A DNA stretch of 64,000 bases from the NCBI GenBank assembly GCA_009783695.1, contig WRCY01000002.1:1-64000 (forward strand), given 5' to 3'. Under the pieces are notes generated by a model. It did no database searches. It saw only the letters and a program-made list of their open reading frames with translations, and had not been told where the DNA came from. Of the stretch, positions 8,401 through 16,539 are shown piece by piece. Numbering within the stretch: the stretch's first letter is position 1; each line of letters opens with the position of its first letter. The position numbers were made by a program, and so were the translations under genes. Origin of the DNA: Oscillospiraceae bacterium (GTDB lineage Bacteria > Bacillota > Clostridia > Oscillospirales > Ruminococcaceae).

Positions 8401-10041
8401 ATGAGAAAATTACAAATGTTCGACTCGACTCTGCGCGACGGCGCGCAGGGCGAGGGAATCAGCTTCAGCTTAGAAGACAAGCTGAAAATTCTCACCCGTC
8501 TGGACAGCTTCGGCGTGGACTTCGTGGAAGCCGGAAACCCCGGCTCAAACCCGAAAGACCTGGAGTTTTTTAAGCAGGCGGAAAAGCTCGGCTTGAAAAC
8601 CGCAAAGCTCGTTTCTTTCGGTTCTACAAAACGCAAGGAAATAAACCCCGAAGACGACGGCAACCTGAAGGCCCTGCTCACCGCCAACACCGAGTACATC
8701 GCCATTTTCGGCAAGAGCTGGGATATGCACGTGGATAAAATCCTGCGTGTTTCCCATGCGGAAAACCTTGACATGATTGAGCGGACAATTAAATATCTTA
8801 CGGGTTTGGGGAAGAAAATAATCTTCGACGCCGAGCATTTCTTTGACGGTTACAAGCATAACCCCGACTACGCAATTGAAACGCTCAAAGCCGCCGAGCG
8901 TGCGGGCGCGGTCTGCCTCTGCCTCTGCGAAACCAACGGCGGCTGCTTCCCCGATGAGATTACAAAAATTATACAGCACGTTAAATCCTGCGTTAATACG
9001 CCGCTCGGTATACACTGCCACAACGACAACGGCTGCGGCGTCGCAAACTCTCTCGCGGCTGTAAACGCGGGAGTAGCGCAGGTTCAGGGGACGTTCATAG
9101 GAATCGGCGAACGCACGGGCAACGCAAACCTTGCGGTATTGATTGCGAACCTGCAGCTCAAGCTCGGCTTCGGCTGCGTTCCGCCCGAAAGTCTGCCGCT
9201 GCTCAAGGAAACCGCGCACTTCATCGCGGAAACCGCGAATATCGCCTTGCCCAGCTCCATGCCTTACGTCGGCAGCTCGGCGTTCGCGCACAAGGGCGGC
9301 ATGCACGTTGACGGCGTCAGCAAAGACCCCGCGACTTTCGAGCACATCACGCCGGAGAGCGTGGGCAACGAGCGCAACTTCCTGCTTTCCGAGGTGTCGG
9401 GGCGGGCAGTAACGTTCGCAAAGCTTGAAAAAATAATCCCCGACCTGCAAAAGAGCGACCCAATTGTGCAGACGCTTACAACCAGAATCAAGGAGCTCGA
9501 GCATGAGGGTTATCAGTTCGAGGCGGCGGGCGCGAGCTTCGAGCTGCTTGTCTATAAGGAGCTCGGTCTGTTTTTGCCGTACTTTGAGATTATTGACTTC
9601 AAGATTATCTCGAGCCACTACACCGCCGAGCCGGCAGAGGAAAAATCCCCGCTCCCGGGGCGGGGGAGCAAGTTCAGCAAGGCTTCCGCTTTAATTAATG
9701 TCCGCGTAGGCGACAAGCACGAAATCACCGCCGACGAGGGCGACGGCCCCGTCAACGCCATCGACAAAGCGCTGCGCAAGGCGCTCGAGCGCTTCTATCC
9801 CGCGCTTAAGGATATGCGGCTGGTGGACTTTAAGGTGCGTATTATCGGCGGCAGCGGGTCCGACGACGGCATCGGACAGAATACCGCAGCTACCACACGC
9901 GTGCTTATTGAAAGCACGGACGGCAAGACAAGCTGGACTACGGTCGGCGCCTCCAGGGATATAATTAACGCGAGCATGATGGCGCTGCTTGATTCTTTGG
10001 AGTATATGCTGTATACTAATAGGGAGACCAACTTTAATTAG
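8401..10041 (+). CDS. cimA: (R)-citramalate synthase
   Basis: Condenses pyruvate and acetyl-CoA to citramalate, the first step of the threonine-independent isoleucine route. At 546 residues it has an HMGL-like TIM barrel first (FDSTLRDGAQGEGISFS, HCHNDNGCGVANSLAAVNAG, GERTGNANL) and a LeuA allosteric-like regulatory domain last (KISSHYTAEP, GSDDGIGQNTAATTRVLIES). The opening FDSTLRDGAQGE, as against TLRDGEQSPG of LeuA, matches the CimA family as I know it. The start at 8401 has AGAAAGGATAACGCC upstream. It lies 27 bp after tyrS, and a T-box with an Ile specifier opens the cluster, which supports a role in isoleucine synthesis. Confidence 0.9.
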   Translation: MRKLQMFDSTLRDGAQGEGISFSLEDKLKILTRLDSFGVDFVEAGNPGSNPKDLEFFKQAEKLGLKTAKLVSFGSTKRKEINPEDDGNLKALLTANTEYIAIFGKSWDMHVDKILRVSHAENLDMIERTIKYLTGLGKKIIFDAEHFFDGYKHNPDYAIETLKAAERAGAVCLCLCETNGGCFPDEITKIIQHVKSCVNTPLGIHCHNDNGCGVANSLAAVNAGVAQVQGTFIGIGERTGNANLAVLIANLQLKLGFGCVPPESLPLLKETAHFIAETANIALPSSMPYVGSSAFAHKGGMHVDGVSKDPATFEHITPESVGNERNFLLSEVSGRAVTFAKLEKIIPDLQKSDPIVQTLTTRIKELEHEGYQFEAAGASFELLVYKELGLFLPYFEIIDFKIISSHYTAEPAEEKSPLPGRGSKFSKASALINVRVGDKHEITADEGDGPVNAIDKALRKALERFYPALKDMRLVDFKVRIIGGSGSDDGIGQNTAATTRVLIESTDGKTSWTTVGASRDIINASMMALLDSLEYMLYTNRETNFN

Positions 10042-10242
10042 GCTGTAAAAATAGGACGGCGTGATTTTTAAGCTTCCGCCGTTTGAAAATGCTATTCATG
10101 GTTTTTCGCACAGCAATGCGGTTTGTCCATGTTTTTCGCCATAATAATCGCTTTCATGACAGCGTAAATAATATAACTGTAAAATAACATCATATTATTT
10201 ATTAAATAAGATTATTCGATTTAAAAAGAGGGGGGTTCTGCC

Positions 10243-10665
10243 GTGTTTTGTCCTAATTGCGCGAAGAAAAACGCCGCAGGCGCGAAAACCTGCGAGCAGT
10301 GCGGCTCAAAAATCAGCGCGCTGCCCCCGCCCGTGCAAAGGCACCACCAGAACCCCAAGCAGGCGGCGTGGAAGCTTAAAAGGAAGCAGAAGTTCACTAT
10401 GTCCTTTGCGGTTTCGGCAAGGTTCGGAGGCGCGGGGGAGTTCGACATAGTCGCAAACGGCACAAACCAGGGGAAAATCAAGAGCGGCAAAACCATAGTC
10501 GTGTACGCGGAGGAGGAGCTGCTCGAGGTGGTGGTCAAGGCGTGGGGGCTGAACCCGCTAAAGACCGTCTTCAAGCTCGAAAAGGAAAACGCGCATGCGG
10601 AGCTCGGTATGTGGAAGAAGAACATCATATTCTACAGCGTGTCGGGCGCGGAGGTGGAGAAGTAA
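10243..10665 (+). CDS. Zinc-ribbon protein of unknown function
   Basis: 140 residues. The N terminus is a zinc ribbon (CPNCAKKNAAGAKTCEQCG, residues 3-21). A soluble beta-rich C-terminal domain follows (SFAVSARFGGAGEFDIVANG) without membrane segments. It has a good GGGGGG-rich leader and its own upstream AT-rich region. The partner gene at 10667 is convergent and begins its stop codon one base away. Function not recognised. Confidence 0.65.
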   Translation: MFCPNCAKKNAAGAKTCEQCGSKISALPPPVQRHHQNPKQAAWKLKRKQKFTMSFAVSARFGGAGEFDIVANGTNQGKIKSGKTIVVYAEEELLEVVVKAWGLNPLKTVFKLEKENAHAELGMWKKNIIFYSVSGAEVEK

Positions 10666-10666
10666 G

Positions 10667-10912
10667 CTACACTTCCGATAATTCCCGTATAAAACACAAC
10701 CCCGCCTTGAATCCTTTCTTGAAATTCTCTGCGGCAACGATTGCGCACAGCTCGGAGTATGCCATTTCATAATCACTGAACAGTTTCTTTTCCTTATCTT
10801 TCAGTTTTTTATAAAACCTATTTTCGACGCGGTCGATTATCTGAGGTGAGCTGCCTTTTATAATTACGGCGGGTTCAAGTATGTCATAGATTTCATCAAG
10901 TAGGTTTTTCAT
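10667..10912 (-). CDS. Partner protein of XRE module A (81 residues)
   Basis: Small acidic/helical protein starting MKNLLDEIYDILEP and ending with an amphipathic FKKGFKAGLCFIREL. The same pattern (L-D-E-L-Y start, F..GF..G......E end) recurs in the genes at 12521, 26263, 47637 and 52346, so these are paralogues. The pattern resembles DUF6809-like clostridial proteins as I remember them; an HMM search must decide. It is divergent from XRE gene A (11003) and read from the promoter at 10955-10983. No enzyme motif is seen. Confidence 0.65.
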   Translation of the reverse strand: MKNLLDEIYDILEPAVIIKGSSPQIIDRVENRFYKKLKDKEKKLFSDYEMAYSELCAIVAAENFKKGFKAGLCFIRELSEV

Positions 10913-10927
10913 TTATTAAATCCTTTC

Positions 10928-10983
10928 GTCACGTGCATTTGTGTGTCTTGTTTAATTACAGCACACCCATTCGCTCGTGTCAA
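10928..10983 (-). promoter_or_regulatory. Module A promoter with two palindromic operators
   Basis: On the minus strand TTGACA (10983-10978), 17-bp spacer, TGTAAT (10960-10955) drive the partner gene. The spacer holds CACACCCATTCGCTCGTG (plus-strand reading, 10962-10979). A related site, CACGTGCATTTGTGTG, lies just downstream of the -10 at about 10930-10945. Both have CAC...GTG dyad ends. Confidence 0.65.
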
Positions 10984-11002
10984 GAGGTTTAGGAGATTTT
11001 TT

Positions 11003-11233
11003 ATGATTGTTTTTATTGAGAGATTAAAATTATTAAGAAAAGAGCATAATATCACACAAAAACAACTTGGAGAAGCCATTGGAGCAAGCGAGCGCGGTAT
11101 TCAAAACTATGAATTAAATGAAAGAAAGCCGGCTTATGATGTGTTGATTGCACTTGCCAATTATTTCAACGTTTCTTTAGACTATCTTACCGGGCGCTCT
11201 GACGAGCCGGAAATAAATAAAAAGGAGAAATAA
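11003..11233 (+). CDS. XRE repressor of module A (76 residues)
   Basis: Start at ATG 11003 (MIVFIERLKLLRK) with AGGAG upstream; an upstream frame extension is ignored. It is a single HTH domain (ITQKQLGEAIGASERGIQNYEL) followed by ANYFNVSLDYLTGRSDEPE, the tail common to all eight paralogues. The stop lies 3 bp before leuC, and the leuC ribosome binding site AAGGAG lies in its last codons, so leuC is co-transcribed and probably coupled. It likely represses the divergent partner promoter. Confidence 0.85.
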   Translation: MIVFIERLKLLRKEHNITQKQLGEAIGASERGIQNYELNERKPAYDVLIALANYFNVSLDYLTGRSDEPEINKKEK

Positions 11234-11236
11234 ATC

Positions 11237-12520
11237 ATGCCAATGACGATGAGTCAGAAAATACTCGCAAAAAAAGCCGGACTTTCGGAAGTCCGCGCCG
11301 GTCAGCTGATTATGGCGAAGCTCGACATGGTGCTCGGCAACGACATCACCAGCCCCGTGGCGATTGGCGAGTTCGAGAAAGCAGGGTTTGCGGGCGTTTT
11401 TAACACAGAGAAAATCTCGCTCGTCATGGACCATTTCACGCCCAACAAGGACATAAAAGCCGCAGAGCAGTGCAAGCGCTGCCGCGAGTTTTCACGCGCA
11501 CATAACATTACCAATTTCTATGATGTGGGAGAGATGGGCATCGAGCACTGCCTGCTGCCCGAAAAGGGGCTCGTCATGCCCGGCGATTTAATCATCGGCG
11601 CGGACAGCCACACCTGCACCTACGGCGCGCTCGGCGCGTTCAGCACGGGCGTCGGCTCTACCGACATGGCGGTCGGCATGGCGACGGGCGAGGCGTGGTT
11701 CAAGGTGCCCGCTTCAATCAGGTTTAACCTGACAGGGAAGCTTGGCAAATACGTTTCCGGCAAGGACGTAATCCTGCACATAATAGGCATGATAGGCGTG
11801 GACGGCGCACTGTATCAGTCGATGGAATTCGGCGGCGAGGGACTCAAAAACCTCACAATCGACGACCGCCTCTGCATGGCGAATATGGCGATTGAGGCCG
11901 GCGGCAAGAACGGAATCTTCGAGGTTGACGAGGTTACATTGGAATACGTTCGCTCACGTTCCAATCGTGAATTTGAAATCTTCGCGCCCGATAAAGACGC
12001 GGAATACGCACGGGTAATCGACATTGATTTAAGCCGAGTCAAGTCCACTGTCGCTTTCCCGCATCTGCCCGAAAACACTAAGACTATTGATGAAATTACA
12101 GAAAAAATTCCGCTTGACCAGGTCGTAATCGGCAGCTGCACCAACGGCAGGCTCTCCGACATGAAAGCGGCGGCGGAAATAATGAAAGGTAAAAAAGTCG
12201 CAAAAGGGCTGCGCTGCATCATCTTCCCCGGCACGCAGAAGATTTTCCTTGAGTGCATGGAGCTGGGTTATGCGCAGGCATTAGTTGAGGCAGGCTGTGT
12301 CTTCAGCACGCCCACCTGCGGGCCCTGCCTCGGCGGGCACATGGGAATTCTCGCCAAGGGCGAGCGCGCGCTCGCGACGACGAACAGGAACTTCGTAGGC
12401 AGAATGGGGCATCCCGAGAGCGAGGTTTACCTGTGCAGCCCGGAGGTCGCGGCGGCAAGCGCAATCGAGGGGCATATTACAGATGTGTTCTGCCCGCATA
12501 ATAAGATTTGTAAGCCGTAA
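11237..12520 (+). CDS. leuC: 3-isopropylmalate dehydratase large subunit (may also act on citramalate)
   Basis: Aconitase-family enzyme subunit with a [4Fe-4S] cluster, 427 residues. Cluster ligands are visible in VIGSCTNGR and [10 protein letters not shown]. Substrate-side motifs are [28 protein letters not shown] and GHPESEVYL. The ~420-residue length is that of the LeuC/homoaconitase type rather than the ~465-residue enterobacterial form. Here it follows cimA, so with LeuD it probably isomerises citramalate to 3-methylmalate as well as isopropylmalate. It is separated from leuD by XRE module B, which is unusual because leuC and leuD normally abut. Confidence 0.93.
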   Translation: MPMTMSQKILAKKAGLSEVRAGQLIMAKLDMVLGNDITSPVAIGEFEKAGFAGVFNTEKISLVMDHFTPNKDIKAAEQCKRCREFSRAHNITNFYDVGEMGIEHCLLPEKGLVMPGDLIIGADSHTCTYGALGAFSTGVGSTDMAVGMATGEAWFKVPASIRFNLTGKLGKYVSGKDVILHIIGMIGVDGALYQSMEFGGEGLKNLTIDDRLCMANMAIEAGGKNGIFEVDEVTLEYVRSRSNREFEIFAPDKDAEYARVIDIDLSRVKSTVAFPHLPENTKTIDEITEKIPLDQVVIGSCTNGRLSDMKAAAEIMKGKKVAKGLRCIIFPGTQKIFLECMELGYAQALVEAGCVFSTPTCGPCLGGHMGILAKGERALATTNRNFVGRMGHPESEVYLCSPEVAAASAIEGHITDVFCPHNKICKP

Positions 12521-12775
12521 TTATTCAATAACCGCTTCAACAAAAAATTTCATTCCTGTGCGAAAACCCAAATTAAAACCTCTGCGGTTTTCGTCACATA
12601 CTATGTCGAACCAAGTGTCCGAATATGTTCTGAACAGTTGGTGCGCTTTGGAATCAAGCATTTTCATAATCGCTTCTTCAATAGTTTGATTTGAGTTTTT
12701 GTCAGAACCGGTATCGGGCGTTTCAATGGAATAATAAATTTTTTCGATTATCTCATCGGTGAGTATTTTGCTCAT
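12521..12775 (-). CDS. Partner protein of XRE module B (84 residues)
   Basis: Starts at ATG 12775 (MSKILTDEIIEKIYY) with AAAGGA about 10 bases upstream. It ends with FNLGFRTGMKFFVEAVIE, the same C-terminal pattern as the other partner proteins. The stop codon touches the leuC stop convergently (12520/12521). It reads against the leu operon, so its transcription could interfere with leuC readthrough into leuD. Function unknown. Confidence 0.65.
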   Translation of the reverse strand: MSKILTDEIIEKIYYSIETPDTGSDKNSNQTIEEAIMKMLDSKAHQLFRTYSDTWFDIVCDENRRGFNLGFRTGMKFFVEAVIE

Positions 12776-12799
12776 GGCATTAATGTCCTTTCTCATTTA

Positions 12800-12857
12800 A
12801 TTATACTTTAAGTGTAATTACTAAAACCATTATACTACACTTTATGTGAAATGTCAA
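12800..12857 (-). promoter_or_regulatory. Module B promoter with two palindromic operators
   Basis: Minus strand: TTGACA (12857-12852), 17-bp spacer, TATAAT (12834-12829). The spacer contains TACACTTTATGTGA, and a second copy, ATACTTTAAGTGTA, lies downstream of the -10 (about 12803-12816). The sites share an ACACTTWAAGTGT-like dyad. Confidence 0.7.
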
Positions 12858-12867
12858 GAGGTTTTTT

Positions 12868-13101
12868 ATGTTTAATCAAATAATATTTTCTCAAAGATTA
12901 AAAGAGTTACGTATTGAAAGAAATCTAAAACAAGAAACAATAGGTGATGTTGCCGGAATAAAAATATCGGCAATAAGCATGATGGAAAAAGGTCATCGCG
13001 CACCGTCAATAGAAGTTATCTGCGCGATTGCCGATTATTTTAATGTTTCCGTCGACTATCTCGTGGGTCGCACAGACGACCCGAAACTACATAAAAAATA
13101 A
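12868..13101 (+). CDS. XRE repressor of module B (77 residues)
   Basis: HTH domain [30 protein letters not shown] followed by [20 protein letters not shown]. The start at 12868 has an AAGAGG leader. leuD begins 13 bp after its stop, with AGGAG in the gap, so leuD is downstream of a repressor gene rather than of leuC. Autorepression of the divergent region is likely, because the TTGACA of the opposing promoter lies about 10 bp from its start codon. Confidence 0.85.
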   Translation: MFNQIIFSQRLKELRIERNLKQETIGDVAGIKISAISMMEKGHRAPSIEVICAIADYFNVSVDYLVGRTDDPKLHKK

Positions 13102-13114
13102 AAGGAGCATGAAT

Positions 13115-13609
13115 ATGAACGTAAAAGGCACCGTCCACAAATACGGCGGCAACGTCGACACCGACGTCATTATCCCCGCCCGTTACCTCAACACCACCGA
13201 CCACGCCGAGCTCGCCGCGCACTGCATGGAGGACATCGACAAAGATTTTATCAAGAGAGTAAATACAGGCGACATTATCGTCGCAGGTGAAAACTTCGGC
13301 TGCGGTTCTTCCCGCGAGCATGCGCCGATTGCGATTAAAGCGAGCGGCATAAGCTGTGTAATAGCGGCTTCATTCGCACGGATTTTTTACCGCAACGCGA
13401 TTAACATCGGGCTGCCGATTATGGAGTGCCCCGAGGCGGCAAAGGCGATTGCACGGGGCGACAGAGTCGGCGCAGATTTCGACACGGGCGAAATAGTAAA
13501 CGAAACAAGCGGCGAGAAGTTCCGCGCAGAGCCGTTCCCCGGGTTCATCAAGGAAATCATAAACGCGGGCGGGCTTATAAACAGTGTACAGTTGACAATG
13601 GACAATTGA
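13115..13609 (+). CDS. leuD: 3-isopropylmalate dehydratase small subunit
   Basis: Swivel domain of the isopropylmalate/citramalate isomerase, 164 residues. I chose ATG 13115 ([12 protein letters not shown]) rather than 13109 because AGGAG is then 7 bases away. Motifs: [43 protein letters not shown]. The C terminus ends in SVQLTMDN, encoded by the dispersed AATTGACAATT-type repeat, so the natural end is probably GGLIN or close to it. Confidence 0.93.
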   Translation: MNVKGTVHKYGGNVDTDVIIPARYLNTTDHAELAAHCMEDIDKDFIKRVNTGDIIVAGENFGCGSSREHAPIAIKASGISCVIAASFARIFYRNAINIGLPIMECPEAAKAIARGDRVGADFDTGEIVNETSGEKFRAEPFPGFIKEIINAGGLINSVQLTMDN

Positions 13610-13636
13610 CAGTTATTAACTCTGAAAGGTATTAAA

Positions 13637-14761
13637 ATGACTAAAAACATAGCAGTAATAGGCGGCGACGGTATCGGCGTTGAAATCACCGCCGAAGCCA
13701 TCAAGATTCTGAATAAAATCGCAGCAAAATACAACCGCGAGTTCGGGTTCACCCATGTGCTTATGGGCGGTATTGCCATTGACGAAACGGGCGTACCCCT
13801 GCCCGAGGAAACTGTAAAAGTATGCAAGGCTTCCGACGCCGTTCTGCTCGGCGCTGTCGGCGGGCCTAAGTGGGACAAGGGCGCGGGGCATCTGCGCCCC
13901 GAGGCGGGCTTGCTCGGAATCAGAAGCGCACTCGGCTTGTTCGCAAATCTGCGCCCCGTCAGGCTTTTTGACGTCCTCGCCGACGCCTGCGTGCTTAAAA
14001 ACCCGGGCAAAATAGATTTGATTATCGTGCGCGAGCTTATCGGCGGAGCATATTTCGGCAGGCGCGAAACTTACAAAGATGAAGCAGAAGCGCGCACCGC
14101 ATATGACACTATGCTCTACCGTGACTGGGAAATAGAGCGCATTGCAAAGGTCGCGTTCAAGCTCGCTCAGAAAAGAAGCGGCAGCGTCTGCAGCGTCGAT
14201 AAAGCCAATGTCCTTGACAGCTCGCGGCTCTGGCGCGAAGTCGTATGGGAAACATTCGGCAAAGGCGACTACAGCGGCATAACCCTTTCCGATATGCTTG
14301 TTGACAACTGCGCAATGCAGCTTGTCCGCGACCCGTCGCAGTTCGACGTTATTGTTACCGAGAACCTTTTCGGCGACATACTTTCCGATGAGGCGAGCGT
14401 GCTGACCGGCTCGCTCGGTATGCTGCCGAGTGCGAGTTTGTCTGAATCAGGAGCAGGTATGTACGAGCCCTGCCACGGCAGTGCGCCTGACATTGCGGGA
14501 CAGGATAAGGCGAACCCGCTCGCGATGATTTTATCGGCGGCAATGATGCTGCGTCTGTCGTTTGATATGGACAGCGAGGCTGCGGCAATAGAAAGCGCGG
14601 TCGAGCGCGTGCTCGCGAAAGGGCTGCGCACGGGCGATATTTACAGAGGTACCGAGCCGGCACAGGCAATACCGCCGCTTGGCGGCGAAAGCAGCCCCGA
14701 AAGACTTGTCGGATGTATAGAAATGGGCGATGCGGTGGCGGCGGAGATATGTTTTTCATGA
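13637..14761 (+). CDS. leuB: 3-isopropylmalate dehydrogenase (also 3-methylmalate)
   Basis: NAD-dependent decarboxylating dehydrogenase, 374 residues. Motifs: VIGGDGIGVEI, AVGGPKWD, FANLRPVRLFD, RELIGGAYFG, DNCAMQLVRDPSQFDVIVTENLFGDILSDEAS, YEPCHGSAPDIAGQ. It starts 28 bp after leuD with GAAAGG upstream. In the citramalate route it would convert 3-methylmalate to 2-oxobutanoate, the substrate of the ilvB product. Normal length and no missing catalytic residue were seen. Confidence 0.95.
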   Translation: MTKNIAVIGGDGIGVEITAEAIKILNKIAAKYNREFGFTHVLMGGIAIDETGVPLPEETVKVCKASDAVLLGAVGGPKWDKGAGHLRPEAGLLGIRSALGLFANLRPVRLFDVLADACVLKNPGKIDLIIVRELIGGAYFGRRETYKDEAEARTAYDTMLYRDWEIERIAKVAFKLAQKRSGSVCSVDKANVLDSSRLWREVVWETFGKGDYSGITLSDMLVDNCAMQLVRDPSQFDVIVTENLFGDILSDEASVLTGSLGMLPSASLSESGAGMYEPCHGSAPDIAGQDKANPLAMILSAAMMLRLSFDMDSEAAAIESAVERVLAKGLRTGDIYRGTEPAQAIPPLGGESSPERLVGCIEMGDAVAAEICFS

Positions 14762-14800
14762 CATTATTCTTTCCGCACAATAATTTATCTTGTATTTTGT

Positions 14801-14829
14801 ATTATGCATAATATTTTTAATTGTGTCAA
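14801..14829 (-). promoter_or_regulatory. Vestigial divergent promoter of module H
   Basis: Minus strand TTGACA (14829-14824), 17-bp spacer, CATAAT (14806-14801), with the same geometry as the five complete modules. It now points into the end of leuB, where no partner gene exists. An AT-rich dyad ATTATGCATAAT lies on the -10. Confidence 0.55.
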
Positions 14830-14861
14830 TAGTTTTATCAAATATTTTAGGAAGTTTTTTT

Positions 14862-15077
14862 ATGGCAAGTTTTGGGGAACGATTAAAACATTTAAGAGTA
14901 CAGAAAAAATTAAGGCAAATTGATATGGCCGGAATTTTAGGATGTACTGAACAGCATTATCAAACCTACGAATATAATAAAAGTCACCCCGATTATAAGG
15001 GGTTGCTTTTCATTGCCGATTATTTTGATGTATCTTTAGATTATCTTACGGGGCGCAAGGATACGCCTGACATATAG
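14862..15077 (+). CDS. Orphan XRE repressor H (71 residues)
   Basis: Start ATG 14862 (MASFGERLKHLRVQ) with TTAGGAAG upstream. HTH segment LRQIDMAGILGCTEQHYQTYEYNK, then IADYFDVSLDYLTGRKDTPD. The divergent partner is absent; only its promoter remains. sodA follows about 96 bp downstream in the same direction. It is most similar to XRE F at 51328 (both have RQIDMAxxLxCTxxHYQxxEY). Confidence 0.83.
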   Translation: MASFGERLKHLRVQKKLRQIDMAGILGCTEQHYQTYEYNKSHPDYKGLLFIADYFDVSLDYLTGRKDTPDI

Positions 15078-15173
15078 AAGCAAATTTGTGTAACCCCCGC
15101 TCCTTAACCCGCATAGAATGTTGCAGGGGCGCGCACTCGGCGTCCTTATTAACATTCAAAGGAGAATATTTCT

Positions 15174-15800
15174 ATGGCTGAAATTAAAAACGACCACAAC
15201 TTCGGAACTTATCCGTTTGCGCTGCCGCCGCTGCCATACGCCTATGACGCGCTCGAGCCCTACATCGATGAGGAAACCATGCACTACCACCACGACAAGC
15301 ACTTCGCGACCTACATAAAAAATCTCAACGACGCGCTCGAGCCCTACGAATTTCTGCACAACATGACGCTTGAACAGATTCTGTGCTCGGAGGAGCTCCC
15401 CGAAGAAGCGCAGGTGAAAATCCTCAACAACGCAGGCGGCGTTTACAACCATACGTTGTTTTTCAATATGCTCGCGCCCGCGTCCGAGCTTGTGCACGAG
15501 CCGGCGCAAAACAGCGTTTTCATGGAGGCTATCGAGGGTTTCTTCGGCTCGTTCGAGCAGTTTAAAGAAAGCTTCAACGAGCACGCGAAAGACGTTTTCG
15601 GCTCGGGCTGGACTGCGCTCGTTTCCGACAGCGAGGGTAACCTGGACATACGCAACATCGCAAACCAGGACGTGCTTTTCTGCGAGGGGCTGGAGCCCGT
15701 GATTCTGTTCGACGTCTGGGAGCACGCATATTACCTCAAGTACCGCAACGACCGCGCAGCTTATATCGAGAATCTCTGGAATGTGGTGCGGCTCAAATAA
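15174..15800 (+). CDS. sodA: Superoxide dismutase (Fe/Mn type)
   Basis: Dismutates superoxide, protecting an anaerobe during air exposure. At 208 residues it has the standard metal ligands: His in TMHYHHDKHF, His in GGVYNHTLFF, and Asp/His in FDVWEHAYYLKY. It also has GSGWTALV. The start has AAAGGAGAATATTTCT upstream. Fe or Mn preference cannot be read from sequence with confidence. It lies behind orphan XRE H. Confidence 0.95.
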   Translation: MAEIKNDHNFGTYPFALPPLPYAYDALEPYIDEETMHYHHDKHFATYIKNLNDALEPYEFLHNMTLEQILCSEELPEEAQVKILNNAGGVYNHTLFFNMLAPASELVHEPAQNSVFMEAIEGFFGSFEQFKESFNEHAKDVFGSGWTALVSDSEGNLDIRNIANQDVLFCEGLEPVILFDVWEHAYYLKYRNDRAAYIENLWNVVRLK

Positions 15801-15806
15801 TTTTAG

Positions 15807-15835
15807 TTGACAAATAGAAAGTTTTATGTTAAAAT
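15807..15835 (+). promoter_or_regulatory. Promoter of the antisense RNA, type I TA locus 1
   Basis: TTGACA (15807-15812), 17-bp spacer, TAAAAT (15830-15835). Confidence 0.7.
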
Positions 15836-15841
15836 AAAAAT

Positions 15842-15920
15842 GTAAAGGCTGTACTGCATAAGCGGCCGACATTAGATTAGGTTTTTAAGACCGTCTCGTT
15901 AGCGCGTGGGCGGTCTTCGC
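15842..15920 (+). ncRNA. Putative antisense antitoxin RNA, locus 1
   Basis: A ~75-nt RNA expected from the promoter above. It ends in the hairpin AAGACCG / CGGTCTT (15887-15893 and 15911-15917). It is antisense to the 3' end of the small ORF at 15899-15979, whose stop codon lies inside this hairpin. Size and end are inferred. Confidence 0.5.
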
Positions 15921-15979
15921 ATTTCTTCAATAATACACAATACTGCTACCAGTATCAAAAACGTGTATATCAATTCCAA
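15899..15979 (-). CDS. Putative type I toxin peptide, 26 residues, locus 1
   Basis: AAAGGAGGAG precedes a TTG at 15979 (or ATG 15985, which adds two residues). The peptide has one hydrophobic helix (ELIYTFLILVAVLCII) and a charged C terminus (EEMRRPPTR), the layout of small membrane-acting toxins such as the Fst/TxpA groups. It has a long leader (promoter at 16069-16097) and a convergent antisense transcript sharing the terminator hairpin. No close family member is recognised, so the call rests on layout. Confidence 0.55.
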   Translation of the reverse strand: MELIYTFLILVAVLCIIEEMRRPPTR

Positions 15980-16068
15980 GGGCATCTCCTCCTTTCATGT
16001 ATTCGCGTCAGAGGTTTTGCCGACCACCTATTTACCGCAAGGGTATATTGTACAACCTTTACGTTTTT

Positions 16069-16097
16069 ATTATAATTTACTTGTAAAATTTTGTCAA
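16069..16097 (-). promoter_or_regulatory. Promoter of the locus 1 toxin mRNA
   Basis: Minus strand TTGACA (16097-16092), 17-bp spacer, TATAAT (16074-16069). The two transcripts start with similar words (GTAAAGGTTGTAC here, GTAAAGGCTGTAC in the antisense). Confidence 0.7.
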
Positions 16098-16180
16098 CTT
16101 TTCTCCCGCTTCACGCGGGTTTTAAATTTATATTGCATTTTTTAATTTTTTGTGTTAAAATAATACTGGCAGTTTATTGT

Positions 16181-16531
16181 ACAATCGCGCGTTGCCCCTC
16201 CGCTCTCTGCGGGGCGGCGCAAAAACGCGAGGAAAGTCCGGGCATCACAGAGCAGGATAGCTGCTAACGGCAGCCGTAGGCGACTATAGGGCAAGTGCAA
16301 CAGAAATAAACCACCGCGGGGAACCGCGGTAAGGATGGAAAGGCGAGGTAAGAGCTCACCGGAGCGCGGGAAACCGCGCTGCCATGTAAACCCTATCCGA
16401 TGCAACGCTTAGTGTTTAGAGGAACCCGTGTCTGCTCGGCGCGCCTCTTAGCGAAAGCGGCTTGAGCGTATTGGCGACAATACGCCTAAGACAGATGATT
16501 GTACGCGACAGAACCCGGCTTACAGATAAAC
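16181..16531 (+). ncRNA. rnpB: RNase P RNA (class A)
   Basis: Catalytic RNA of RNase P, which matures tRNA 5' ends. Universally conserved pieces are present in order: GAGGAAAGTCCGGGC near the 5' side, AGGGCAAGTGCAACAGAAA, GGTAAGGATGGAAAGGCGAG, TAAGAGCTCACC, and ACAGAACCCGGCTTAC at the 3' side. The ends are approximate. The layout without type B-specific pieces suggests class A. Upstream GTTAAAATAATAC may be its -10 region. Confidence 0.95.
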
Positions 16532-16539
16532 TGCGACGG

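Noticed and set aside
8545..9618. 357-codon minus-strand ORF opposite cimA
   Set aside because: Shadow of a GC-rich gene: no SD, no domain, and cimA motifs are intact.
10667..15077. Prophage or integrative element carrying the XRE modules
   Set aside because: No integrase, attachment repeats, structural or replication genes; modules are single pairs between core genes.
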